Below, piece after piece: positions 1 to 5,831 of a stretch of 9,494 nt of DNA. The stretch lies in the NCBI GenBank assembly GCA_012719195.1, contig JAAYAV010000508.1:1-9494 (forward strand), in the 5' to 3' direction. Within the stretch, counting starts at the first letter, position 1. Every line of letters begins with the position of its first letter. This DNA is from Anaerolineae bacterium. GTDB lineage: Bacteria; Chloroflexota; Anaerolineae; DRVO01. The position numbers were made by a program, and so were the translations under genes. Under the pieces are notes generated by a model, which did no database searches, was not told the origin of the DNA, and worked only from the letters and a program-made list of their open reading frames with translations.

Positions 1-177
1 ATCCTCGTGTTCAACGAGGACCAGATGCGCGACGAGGTAGAGGACTCCATGAATGTGGGCAAAGACCTTTTCATGGACCTCAACTTGAGCGACATCCACA
101 CCGTCGGCCACCGCCCCGAGCGGCTGGCACAGTGGGCGCGCGTCGCTCAGGAAGTGACCCAGCGCTACGCTCGCTAG
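1..177 (+). CDS. C-terminal end of an unrecognised protein (partial)
   Basis: The window opens inside an open frame that runs 58 codons to a TAG at 175-177. The visible part is acidic in its first half (NEDQMRDEVEDSMN) and ends in an amphipathic helix, HRPERLAQWARVAQEVTQ, then a basic tail (RYAR). It has no cysteine, membrane segment or motif I can assign to a family. It lies upstream of a sugar-type dehydrogenase on the same strand with a 96-bp gap, so it could belong to the same metabolic cluster. The coding call rests on the open frame reaching the window edge, codon use like that of its neighbours, and the hairpin directly after the stop. Confidence 0.7.
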   Translation: MLVFNEDQMRDEVEDSMNVGKDLFMDLNLSDIHTVGHRPERLAQWARVAQEVTQRYAR

Positions 178-203
178 CCGGGCTCAGCCCGCTTGAGCCC
201 CGG
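178..203 (+). terminator. Stem-loop after the partial gene
   Basis: Directly after the stop codon, GGGCTCA (180-186) pairs with TGAGCCC (194-200) around a 7-nt loop. Two more G-C pairs form outside it if C201 is bulged. There is no T tract, so termination would be weak or Rho-assisted. A poor promoter-like pair, TTGAGC (193-198) and TAAGCT (216-221) with 17 bp between, overlaps this hairpin and might serve the dehydrogenase gene. I give it little weight. Confidence 0.3.
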
Positions 204-273
204 CGCACCCTGCGCTAAGCTGTGCCCGAACGACCAGGCGGGGCCACGCTCGACCCCAATGAGGAGAGTACAC

Positions 274-1167
274 ATGGTTCGCATAGGTATTGTCGGTTCC
301 GACAACTCGCACGCCGTCGCCTTCTCCAAGCTATTCAACCTTTCGCCGGATGACAGTGAGATCGCGCCCAAGGACTTCCGCGTCGTCGCCCTCTACGGCA
401 CCGACGACGCTCGCAACAAGGAAGTGGCCGAACTGGGGGCCATTGAGACGATCGTCGACAAGCCCGAGGACATGATCGGCATGGTAGATGCGGTCATGGT
501 CGTCTGGCGGCATGGCGACCTCCACGCGCAGTACGCCCTCCCCTTCATCGAGGCCGGCATCCCCACCTGGGTCGACAAGCCCTTCGCCATCAAGGTGGAA
601 GACGCCAAGGCCATGATCGCCGCTGCCGAGCGCAACAACACCCCGCTCAGCGGTGGCTCGACGCTCAAGCACGCCCTGGATATGATGGCCCTCAAGGCTC
701 GCCTCGATGTCGAGGGCGGTCGCTCGGTCAAGCCCATCGTGGCCGGCTCCATCAACTACTACGCCGCCCTGGTCAACGAGTACGGCGGGCTGTACTTCTA
801 CGGCTCTCACCTGGCCGAGATGACCATGGCTATCTTCGGCTACGATGCTCAGTCGGTCACCGCCATCGAGCACAAGGGCAACGTCGCCGCCGTCGTGAAG
901 TACGACGACTTCCACGTCACCATGAACTTCCTGGAGAAGGCCAAGAGCATCCCCTACGTGCTCGTCTTCGGCGAGAACGGCACCATCGTCCATGAACTGG
1001 ACGGGACCACCGGCTACCAGATGGGCGTCGCCAACTTCGTCAAGATGGTGCAGAACCGGCGCGCGCCCTTCCCTCTTGACCATCTGCTGAAGCCGGTCGC
1101 CCTGGTGCAGGCAGTGGACGTGTCCATGCGTGAGCATCGCGAGGTCTCTCTGGCTGAGCTTATGTAG
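274..1167 (+). CDS. Gfo/Idh/MocA family oxidoreductase
   Basis: This is a 297-residue NAD(P)-dependent dehydrogenase of the glucose-fructose oxidoreductase / inositol dehydrogenase / MocA family, which oxidises or reduces sugars, inositols and related polyols in the cytoplasm. The N-terminal Rossmann fold opens with RIGIVGSDNSH (residues 3-13), a Gly-rich nucleotide loop. DKP at 101-103 stands where the family usually has EKP, whose lysine is catalytic. The C-terminal alpha/beta domain carries YGSH (176-179), matching the family histidine region. The length is slightly short for the family (usually 320-390). I chose the ATG at 274 because GAGGAG (261-266) sits 7 nt upstream and the Rossmann strand begins at once. 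Earlier in-frame starts at 193 and 259 would add an unstructured tail or bury the ribosome site. The substrate is unknown. Confidence 0.88.
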   Translation: MVRIGIVGSDNSHAVAFSKLFNLSPDDSEIAPKDFRVVALYGTDDARNKEVAELGAIETIVDKPEDMIGMVDAVMVVWRHGDLHAQYALPFIEAGIPTWVDKPFAIKVEDAKAMIAAAERNNTPLSGGSTLKHALDMMALKARLDVEGGRSVKPIVAGSINYYAALVNEYGGLYFYGSHLAEMTMAIFGYDAQSVTAIEHKGNVAAVVKYDDFHVTMNFLEKAKSIPYVLVFGENGTIVHELDGTTGYQMGVANFVKMVQNRRAPFPLDHLLKPVALVQAVDVSMREHREVSLAELM

Positions 1168-1177
1168 AGTTCCAGCA

Positions 1178-1212
1178 GGGCGGAATCGGGCCCTTCGGCA
1201 CCTGATCCGCCC
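1178..1212 (+). terminator. Stem-loop after the dehydrogenase gene
   Basis: GGGCGGA (1178-1184) pairs with TCCGCCC (1206-1212), 10 nt after the stop codon. Further interrupted pairing continues inward. It is positioned like a terminator but lacks a T tract. It separates the dehydrogenase from the tRNA-Phe promoter. Confidence 0.35.
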
Positions 1213-1221
1213 CCACCGCAT

Positions 1222-1250
1222 TTGCCGCTTGGGGCCCTGATTGCTAGAAT
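1222..1250 (+). promoter_or_regulatory. Sigma-70 type promoter of tRNA-Phe
   Basis: TTGCCG (1222-1227) and TAGAAT (1245-1250) are separated by exactly 17 bp. A TG at 1242-1243 gives an extended -10. Transcription should start near 1257, about 16 nt before the mature tRNA end. Both hexamers are close to the housekeeping consensus and nothing else nearby competes. Confidence 0.7.
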
Positions 1251-1272
1251 GTCGCCTGTCAGTGGCCCACCC

Positions 1273-1348
1273 GCCGAGGTAGCTCAGTTGGTAGAGCACT
1301 TGACTGAAAATCAGGGGGTCCCCGGTTCAAGTCCGGGCCTCGGCACCA
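1273..1348 (+). tRNA. tRNA-Phe (GAA)
   Basis: The full cloverleaf can be drawn. The acceptor stem is GCCGAGG with CCTCGGC. The D stem is GCTC/GAGC with an AGTTGGTA loop. The anticodon stem is CTTGA/TCAGG with one G-T pair, and its loop CTGAAAA carries GAA at 1306-1308. The T stem is CCCGG/CCGGG with loop TTCAAGT. The discriminator A is at 1345 and the CCA end is encoded at 1346-1348. The length is 76 nt. Confidence 0.97.
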
Positions 1349-1350
1349 GA

Positions 1351-1385
1351 CAGACGGTCGACCAGTGGTCGGCCGTCTGCTGTTT
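1351..1385 (+). terminator. Hairpin behind tRNA-Phe
   Basis: CAGACGG (1351-1357) pairs with CCGTCTG (1373-1379), then a T-G pair, then CGACC (1359-1363) with GGTCG (1367-1371) around an AGT loop. This gives a 13-bp stem starting 2 nt after the encoded CCA. The tail CTGTTTCCCC has only a short T run, so termination may be incomplete. Some reading on into the beta-helix gene, which has no visible promoter of its own, is possible. Confidence 0.55.
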
Positions 1386-1421
1386 CCCCACCACACTTAG
1401 CAAGAAGCGAGGGGCCAAGCC

Positions 1422-2615
1422 ATGACCCAGCCCGTCTCCGTCACCGTCGGCGTGCGTGATGCCGACCTCTGCGGCTTCGACAACCGCGTCCTCCAAGCCG
1501 CCGTCGACTACGTCGGCGGCCTAGGCGGCGGCGAAGTCCGGGTCGGACCCGGTGCCTACCTCATGCACGACTCCCTGCATCTGCGTTCCGGCGTCCACCT
1601 GCGCGGCAGCGGGCCCGACACGCTGCTGGTGAAGGCCGCCTCACGCACGTCCCGCTTGCACCTCGACGGCGACTACGGCGAGGAACAGGTAACCCTAGTG
1701 GACGCCGCCGGCTTCGAGCCCGGCATGGGAGTGACCGTCACCGACGACCGTAGCGGGGGGTTCCACACCACAGTGGCGCGCATTCGTGCCCGCCGGGGCC
1801 ACACCCTCCTCCTGGACTGGCCCCTGCAAGCGGATTACCTGGCGGCTAGGGGGGCCGTCGCTCACACGGTGTTCCCGGTCATCAGCGGCTACTACCTGAA
1901 GGGGGTACGGCTCTCAGACCTAAGCATCGACGGCAATCGACAGGAGAACGCCCCCCTGACCGGGTGCCGCGGGGCAGGGATCTTCCTCTATCGCTGCCAT
2001 GGCGCTCGGATGGAGCGGTGCGTCGTCCGGAGCTTCAATGGTGACGGCATCAGCTTCCAGCAGTCCAACGACGTGACCATCTCCCACTGCGAATCCGCCA
2101 TGAACGCTGCCCTGGGGCTACACCCGGGTAGCGGCTCGCAACGCCCGCTCATCACCGACTGCCACTCGCACCACAACGACCGCATCGGCCTGTATCTCTG
2201 CTGGCGTGTGCGCTACGGTCGCTTCCGCCGCAACCGGCTGGAGGACAACGGCGAGTACGGCATCTCCATCGGCCACAAGGATACCGACAATCTCTTCGAG
2301 GACTGCACCGCGAGCGGCAACGCGCGCTACGGCATCTACCTCCGCCCGGAGAGCGAGCCGATGGCCGGCCACCGCAATACCTTCGTGCGCTGCTCTGTGC
2401 TCGACAACGGCTCCGGTGACGTGAGCGCCGGCGTGCGGGTCGAGGGCGAAACCCGGGATACCACTCTGCTCGCCTGCACCGTGGCCGACACCGGATCCGG
2501 CCGGCAGCGGATAGGGGTGAGCATCGCCGCCGGGGCCGGGCCCGTCCACCTGGACGGGGTGGAGTTCAGTGGCCATGTCGGTGCCGACGTCGTGGACGAG
2601 AACCTGCCGGAGTAG
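1422..2615 (+). CDS. Right-handed parallel beta-helix (pectate lyase-like) protein
   Basis: This is a 397-residue protein of the pectate lyase superfamily. Residues about 18-80 have the typical opening of such proteins: a helix (RVLQAAVDYVGGLGGGEV), then VGPGAYLM, then LHLRSGVHLRGSGPDTLLV. From about 160 to 385 come repeated short strands of the beta-helix type, such as ISGYYLKGVRLSDLSIDGN, GAGIFLYRCHGARMERCVV, GDGISFQQSNDVTISHCES, GEYGISIGHKDTDNLFEDC and YGIYLRP. Turns rich in Asn, Gly, Cys and His suggest internal Cys and Asn ladders. Relatives are polysaccharide lyases, hydrolases, epimerases or sugar-binding proteins. No catalytic set can be named, so the reaction is unknown. There is no signal peptide or membrane segment, which is unusual for the fold. 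The start is ATG 1422, with GAGG (1409-1412) 9 nt upstream. The gene is convergent with the next operon. Confidence 0.85.
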   Translation: MTQPVSVTVGVRDADLCGFDNRVLQAAVDYVGGLGGGEVRVGPGAYLMHDSLHLRSGVHLRGSGPDTLLVKAASRTSRLHLDGDYGEEQVTLVDAAGFEPGMGVTVTDDRSGGFHTTVARIRARRGHTLLLDWPLQADYLAARGAVAHTVFPVISGYYLKGVRLSDLSIDGNRQENAPLTGCRGAGIFLYRCHGARMERCVVRSFNGDGISFQQSNDVTISHCESAMNAALGLHPGSGSQRPLITDCHSHHNDRIGLYLCWRVRYGRFRRNRLEDNGEYGISIGHKDTDNLFEDCTASGNARYGIYLRPESEPMAGHRNTFVRCSVLDNGSGDVSAGVRVEGETRDTTLLACTVADTGSGRQRIGVSIAAGAGPVHLDGVEFSGHVGADVVDENLPE

Positions 2616-2641
2616 GCCAAGAGCGAACGATCGAGGGAAAC

Positions 2642-2675
2642 GCAGGAAGGGGCAGCCGTGGCTGCCCCTTCCTGC
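2642..2675. terminator. Perfect 16-bp hairpin between convergent genes
   Basis: GCAGGAAGGGGCAGCC (2642-2657) is followed by GT and its exact 16-base reverse complement (2660-2675). It lies 26 bp after the beta-helix stop and 28 bp beyond the end of the minus-strand operon, so it can serve both directions. T runs are poor on both sides (ATCTAA on plus, GTTTCCC on minus), so the strength must come from the stem. Confidence 0.65.
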
Positions 2676-2703
2676 ATCTAAGGCCCGCCGGCCTCGCGCA
2701 AGG

Positions 2704-4398
2704 CTACCAGGTGCGCTGGAACACCACCTCGTAGCTGTAGTGGTAGAGTGAGTTGGCGATGGGGTTGTCGCCGCAGCGGCGCTCGGACTCCGGCACCGTG
2801 TCGTCGCCGATGTCGACTGTCAGTGGCGGCGTGGTCTCGCTCGTGCCCTGGTCCACGCGCACCCAGTAGGTGCCCTTGAACATATCGAACACTGCCCAGC
2901 CGGGGCCTCCCAGTTCGAGCTTGTTACCGGTCACTACGTTCACACCGCCACCGCCCCAGTCTACCCACAGGGGCACGCCGGGAATGCCGTTTCCGCCCGG
3001 ATCTACCACGTTGATGAAGATGTTATGGTTACCTTGGTTCTCGCAGGGCGTTAACCGGCGCCAGGAGGAAACCACGTAATCGACGCCGGGGTTCGCCGGC
3101 ACGGGCGTGTCGGTGGGCACCGGCGCCGCCGCCACCGGGGCCGCCTCACCCTGGGATGCCGCTGCCGGAACCGGCGTGCTGGTCGGCGGGACGGGCGTGT
3201 TGGTCGGAACCGGTGTGTCCGTAGGGACGGGCGTTTCCGTGGGCGGCACGGGAGTGTCGGTCGGCATAGGGGTGTTGGTGGGAGCAGGCGTCGGCGAGGG
3301 AGCGAAGGTGGGCGTGGGCTCAACGTTCAGCGCCACCGCAATGGGCGTCAGCGCGATGGCCGTAGCCCTCAGCGCGGGATCATCCGTCCGGCCGCCCTCC
3401 GATGCCAGCACTCCCACCGACCGCAGGCCGGCAGAGACGGCAAGAACCACCAGCCAGGCCAGCAGCAGCCCGCCCAGCGCCAGCCTGACGCGGCCACCGG
3501 TGGACAGGCGCGACTTCGAGGCCGGCACCACCGCTGCCGGGCGCTCCTCCCGCGCAGGCAAGGCGACCGCCGCCATCTCCTCCTCGGTCTCCACCGGGTA
3601 GGCGTCCGAGAGGCTTACTGCCTCCTCATAGGCTTCCGTCTCTGCCAGTAGTGCCCGCAGAACCGGCAGCCCCTCCTCCTGCAGGCGGGCACACGTCCCC
3701 GCCGGCAGGTACCAGGCCATGGTGGGAGCCGTGACGCGCGCCTCCGCCGAGGCAGGCCCCCCCTTCATGATCGTCCGGTCGACGAAGAGGAAGCAGCCGC
3801 TGAGCGTGCTGGGAGGCTCGGCCGGGCGGCGCGTCTCCACCTCCCCGCGTTCCACGACCGCGAAGCCGGAGCCGGTTCGGGCGACCAGGTCTTCGCCCGC
3901 CTCCACTGACAGCGGCTCCATCTCGCCCGCCAGACGGACCAGATCGGCTCGCTGGGCCCCCTGGAACTCCTCCAGACCGGCCAGCCAGTCGGCGAAGCCC
4001 TCTGCCGCGGCGGGAGAGCGGAAACCGAGAACCTGGTCCAGAGCCAGGATCGCTCCCGGCGATTGGGCCACCATTTCCCGGACCGCCTCCATGGAGAGCG
4101 ACCAACCGTGTACCTGGGTGACGGCCTCAACCTCCACGGAGTAGTCTTCCCCGCGGAACGCGTCCATCTCGCCTACGATGCTTCCCGGGCCGGTGCGGGC
4201 GATCTCCTGCCCTCCGGCCGTGAGAAGCCTAATCCAACCCTGCGCGACGATGTAGAGGCGATCGGCCCGCTGCCCGGCACTCGCCAGGATCATCCCCGGC
4301 TTGACGCTGATCTCCTCCAATCGCTCCTCAATGAAGGAACGATCGGCGGCCGTCATGCCGCTGAACAGGGGCAGATTGCCTAAGCTGGGTCTCTCCAC
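2704..4398 (-). CDS. Membrane protein: two cNMP-binding-like domains, one TM helix, TP stalk, outer beta domain
   Basis: This 564-residue protein appears to span the membrane once, with its N terminus inside. Residues about 8-125 form a CRP-type cyclic-nucleotide-binding beta-roll (LFSGMTAADRSFIEERLEE, VKPGMILASAGQRADRLYIV, GSIVGEMDAF). The phosphate cassette reads GEMDAFRGEDYSVEVEA, so the usual Arg of the R-S/T-A signature is Tyr86, and cAMP or cGMP binding is doubtful. Residues about 155-240 look like a second, worn copy (VEAGEDLVARTGSGFAVVERG, AEARVTAPTMAWYLPAG). A helix at about 304-325 (LALGGLLLAWLVVLAVSAGL) crosses the membrane. A stalk of TPVPTD-like repeats (361-411) leads to a beta domain (about 440-564) bounded by Cys452 and Cys542. 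There is no DNA-binding helix, so it is not a CRP regulator. It is the last gene of a three-gene operon. The start is GTG, fixed by a strong ribosome site. The function is unknown. Confidence 0.85.
   Translation of the reverse strand: MERPSLGNLPLFSGMTAADRSFIEERLEEISVKPGMILASAGQRADRLYIVAQGWIRLLTAGGQEIARTGPGSIVGEMDAFRGEDYSVEVEAVTQVHGWSLSMEAVREMVAQSPGAILALDQVLGFRSPAAAEGFADWLAGLEEFQGAQRADLVRLAGEMEPLSVEAGEDLVARTGSGFAVVERGEVETRRPAEPPSTLSGCFLFVDRTIMKGGPASAEARVTAPTMAWYLPAGTCARLQEEGLPVLRALLAETEAYEEAVSLSDAYPVETEEEMAAVALPAREERPAAVVPASKSRLSTGGRVRLALGGLLLAWLVVLAVSAGLRSVGVLASEGGRTDDPALRATAIALTPIAVALNVEPTPTFAPSPTPAPTNTPMPTDTPVPPTETPVPTDTPVPTNTPVPPTSTPVPAAASQGEAAPVAAAPVPTDTPVPANPGVDYVVSSWRRLTPCENQGNHNIFINVVDPGGNGIPGVPLWVDWGGGGVNVVTGNKLELGGPGWAVFDMFKGTYWVRVDQGTSETTPPLTVDIGDDTVPESERRCGDNPIANSLYHYSYEVVFQRTW
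3166..3318 (-). repeat. Thr-Pro-Val-Pro stalk repeats
   Basis: Codons for residues 361-411 of the cNMP-like membrane protein encode degenerate hexapeptides (TPVPTD, TPVPPT, TPMPTD, TPVPTN). At the DNA level this gives recurring GGGCGTG/GTCGGT blocks that are similar but not identical. One further TDTPVP unit lies just downstream, after an Ala-rich break. Such segments act as rigid, probably glycosylated spacers on the outer face of the membrane. Confidence 0.85.
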
Positions 4399-4410
4399 TT
4401 GCTGACCTCC
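4399..4410 (-). promoter_or_regulatory. Ribosome site fixing the GTG start
   Basis: Read on the minus strand, GGAGGT (4410-4405) lies 6 nt before the GTG at 4398-4396. This is the best Shine-Dalgarno sequence in the window. It falls in the 28-bp gap after the stop of the preceding gene, so the third gene can be translated independently within the operon transcript. Confidence 0.75.
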
Positions 4411-4426
4411 GCCAGTACACGCTGTA

Positions 4427-5218
4427 TCAAGGCACCGACTCGGTGCGGCGGGCGAAATCTACGAACCACAGCGCGCGCTCCCCGCTCGAGCAGGCCGCAC
4501 CCGCTACCGACACGTTCACTGCTCGGCTCTGCACCTGTCCGCCTTCCGAGACGACGTACAGGCGATAGTCCACTCCCGGCTCCATGGAGAAGTCGGCATA
4601 GCCGGCCGCCGCAGGAGACTTGACGCCCGTCAGGGCCTCGCTCGCTCCCCCCTCCCACTCGAGCCGCACGCGCCGGCCCCACCGGCCCTCACCGCCTTCC
4701 GACACCCGCACCTGCACCTGATTCCCGGCGATGGTGTCGTCGCAGGCGGCCTGAAGTCTAGTAACGGCGAAGGGTAGCACCTCTTCTGGGGTAACGGTAG
4801 TAGCCTCGAGGGTCGGGGTCGGGGGAGGCGCCTCCGGCGTCTCACTACGATCAGACCCCAGAGTCGCCGCGTATACTACCAGATCGGGCCTCTGGCGGCC
4901 AAACAGCGACGCCAGTGAAACGAGCGCTGTGGTGGTATCCTGGTCGGTTCCACTACCAGCCACCGACTCCGCCTCCTCCTCCACCAGGTCGGCGATGGCG
5001 CCATCGCTCCGGCCGGGGAAGGCGCATCGTACTTCTTCCCGTTGCGTGGGGCGTGCCAGCGCCACCGCCAGGAGGAGTTCTCGCCGGGCGGCACCGTTCA
5101 GCTCGCTGAGATCGCACCCATCGGCCTGCAGCTGCCATCCCCACCCGGCCAGGAGCCCCAACCCGATCCCGCCCACCAGGTAGATCAGAGCCACGATCGC
5201 AAGGGTGCGCCGGCTCAT
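4427..5218 (-). CDS. Membrane-anchored protein with an outer beta domain like that of its neighbour
   Basis: This 263-residue protein begins MSRR, followed by one hydrophobic segment (about 5-28, LAIVALIYLVGGIGLGLLAGW), most likely an uncleaved anchor with the rest outside. An Ala/Glu-rich helical region follows (about 33-118, with Cys35 and Cys65), then a short Pro-Thr linker (126-145, PPPTPTLEATTVTPEE). The C-terminal beta-rich domain (about 150-263) has Cys159 and Cys243 near its ends. This domain aligns by eye with the end of the next protein: VRLEWEGG versus PLWVDWGGGG, TGVK versus TGNK, GYADFSMEPGVDYRLYV versus GWAVFDMFKGTYWVRV, and WFVDFARRT versus YEVVFQRT. Its ATG overlaps the preceding stop (ATGA, 5218-5215), and GAGGGG lies 6-7 nt upstream of the ATG, so translation is probably coupled. 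I do not recognise a named family. Confidence 0.82.
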   Translation of the reverse strand: MSRRTLAIVALIYLVGGIGLGLLAGWGWQLQADGCDLSELNGAARRELLLAVALARPTQREEVRCAFPGRSDGAIADLVEEEAESVAGSGTDQDTTTALVSLASLFGRQRPDLVVYAATLGSDRSETPEAPPPTPTLEATTVTPEEVLPFAVTRLQAACDDTIAGNQVQVRVSEGGEGRWGRRVRLEWEGGASEALTGVKSPAAAGYADFSMEPGVDYRLYVVSEGGQVQSRAVNVSVAGAACSSGERALWFVDFARRTESVP

Positions 5219-5580
5219 GGCGCCCCCTCTACACCGTCCGGGCAGGCCAACCCCAGGGCAGCGGCCAAGTCAGCGCCCGCCTCGGCCTGGCCGCCGCGAC
5301 AGGTGGCGCAGTCCCCCACCGCCAGCGAGCAGACGGTGTCGGCAGCCTGGGCACCCAGGGCGCTTACCCTCTCCCGGGCCTGCTCCAGATCGCCGTCGAC
5401 CACGTACGCGTCGGCCGCCCAGGCCGCCCAGACACAGCGTCCCGTGCGGCCCAGTTGGTAGGGCTCCGCCTCCGGGCACGATACCGGCCAGACGCGCAGC
5501 GATAGCGCCAAGCCTAGGCTCGCGCCTAGCAGGAGCACAACCGTCAGTAGTGTCACTTGTCTCAGCGAACGAGCGGACAT
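5215..5580 (-). CDS. Small membrane-anchored six-cysteine protein
   Basis: This 121-residue protein is the first gene of the minus-strand operon. Its MSARSLRQ head and hydrophobic stretch (about 10-28, TLLTVVLLLGASLGLALSL) form a signal anchor or signal peptide. The outer part has six cysteines (35, 49, 84, 91, 94, 113), including a CATC motif at 91-94, which suggests disulfides. The segment WAADAYVVDGDLEQARERVSALG (split: WAADAYVVDGDL, then EQARERVSALG) resembles a helical motif I recall from other Chloroflexota membrane proteins, though I cannot check it here. I chose ATG 5580, which puts the charged head directly before the anchor. A TTG at 5613 would add an Arg-rich tail and has no ribosome site. 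The ribosome site for 5580 is also poor (TAGGTG, too close). The function is unknown. Confidence 0.72.
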   Translation of the reverse strand: MSARSLRQVTLLTVVLLLGASLGLALSLRVWPVSCPEAEPYQLGRTGRCVWAAWAADAYVVDGDLEQARERVSALGAQAADTVCSLAVGDCATCRGGQAEAGADLAAALGLACPDGVEGAP

Positions 5581-5619
5581 ACACCTACGCCGGCGACTAC
5601 TCAGCGACAACAACAGAGT

Positions 5620-5648
5620 TTGACAGACGACCCCGCCCCGGCCAGACT
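5620..5648 (+). promoter_or_regulatory. Possible plus-strand promoter upstream of the sigma factor gene
   Basis: A perfect TTGACA (5620-5625) is followed after 17 bp by CAGACT (5643-5648), a poor -10. If it is active, the transcript would start near 5655, run antisense through tRNA-Leu and reach the sigma factor gene with a leader of about 180 nt. The weak -10 makes this a guess. Confidence 0.2.
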
Positions 5649-5679
5649 ATGGCGCGTGGCCAGGCTCGGTGGAAGCAAC

Positions 5680-5712
5680 ATGGGCCCGGCACCGATCTGG
5701 CACTGGACCCAT
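5680..5712 (-). terminator. Possible hairpin downstream of tRNA-Leu
   Basis: ATGGG (5680-5684) pairs with CCCAT (5708-5712), then a C-A mismatch, then two G-C pairs. It lies 16 nt beyond the tRNA-Leu CCA end in the direction of transcription. The minus-strand tail (GTTGCTTCC) is only slightly T-rich. Beyond it, 5581-5679 holds no gene that I can support. Confidence 0.25.
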
Positions 5713-5727
5713 GGACAGCCGACTATG

Positions 5728-5815
5728 TGGTGCCGAAGGTGGGACTCGAACCCACATGGGGAATGACCCCCAACGGTTTTTGAGACCGCCGCGTCTGCCG
5801 TTCCGCCACTTCGGC
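5728..5815 (-). tRNA. tRNA-Leu (CAA)
   Basis: Read on the minus strand, acceptor GCCGAAG pairs with CTTCGGC. The anticodon stem GCGGT/ACCGT carries loop CTCAAAA, with anticodon CAA at 5782-5780. A long variable arm with GGGG/CCCC pairing marks a class II tRNA. The T stem GTGGG/CCCAC has loop TTCGAGT. The discriminator is A and CCA is encoded (5730-5728). The length is 88 nt, and it decodes UUG. Confidence 0.96.
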
Positions 5816-5831
5816 TTACCTCACGCGAGCA

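Noticed and set aside
331..1299. Long minus-strand open frame opposite the dehydrogenase gene (322 codons)
   Set aside because: It is a mirror of a GC-rich gene. Its product is rich in His, Asp and Val with no fold pattern, it has no ribosome site, and it overlaps tRNA-Phe.
1273..1380. tRNA-Phe or tRNA-Leu as an integration site for a mobile element
   Set aside because: No repeated tRNA 3' end, integrase or phage gene is visible in the window.
2118..2576. Minus-strand open frame opposite the beta-helix gene
   Set aside because: The product is a Val/Ala/Gly-rich shadow of the sense codons, and the sense frame has clear beta-helix repeats.
3166..3318. Short DNA repeats that could look like a CRISPR or tandem array
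   Set aside because: The units are degenerate, in codon register and without unique spacers, so they are protein-level stalk repeats.
3107..3601. Plus-strand frame encoding GTGVSVG-type repeats
   Set aside because: The regular repeats are the antisense of the Thr-Pro-Val-Pro stalk. The minus-strand gene has a ribosome site, a membrane helix and folded domains on either side.
5581..5613. Upstream TTG start for the six-Cys protein
   Set aside because: No ribosome site precedes it, and it would place an Arg-rich tail before a normal charged signal-anchor head.
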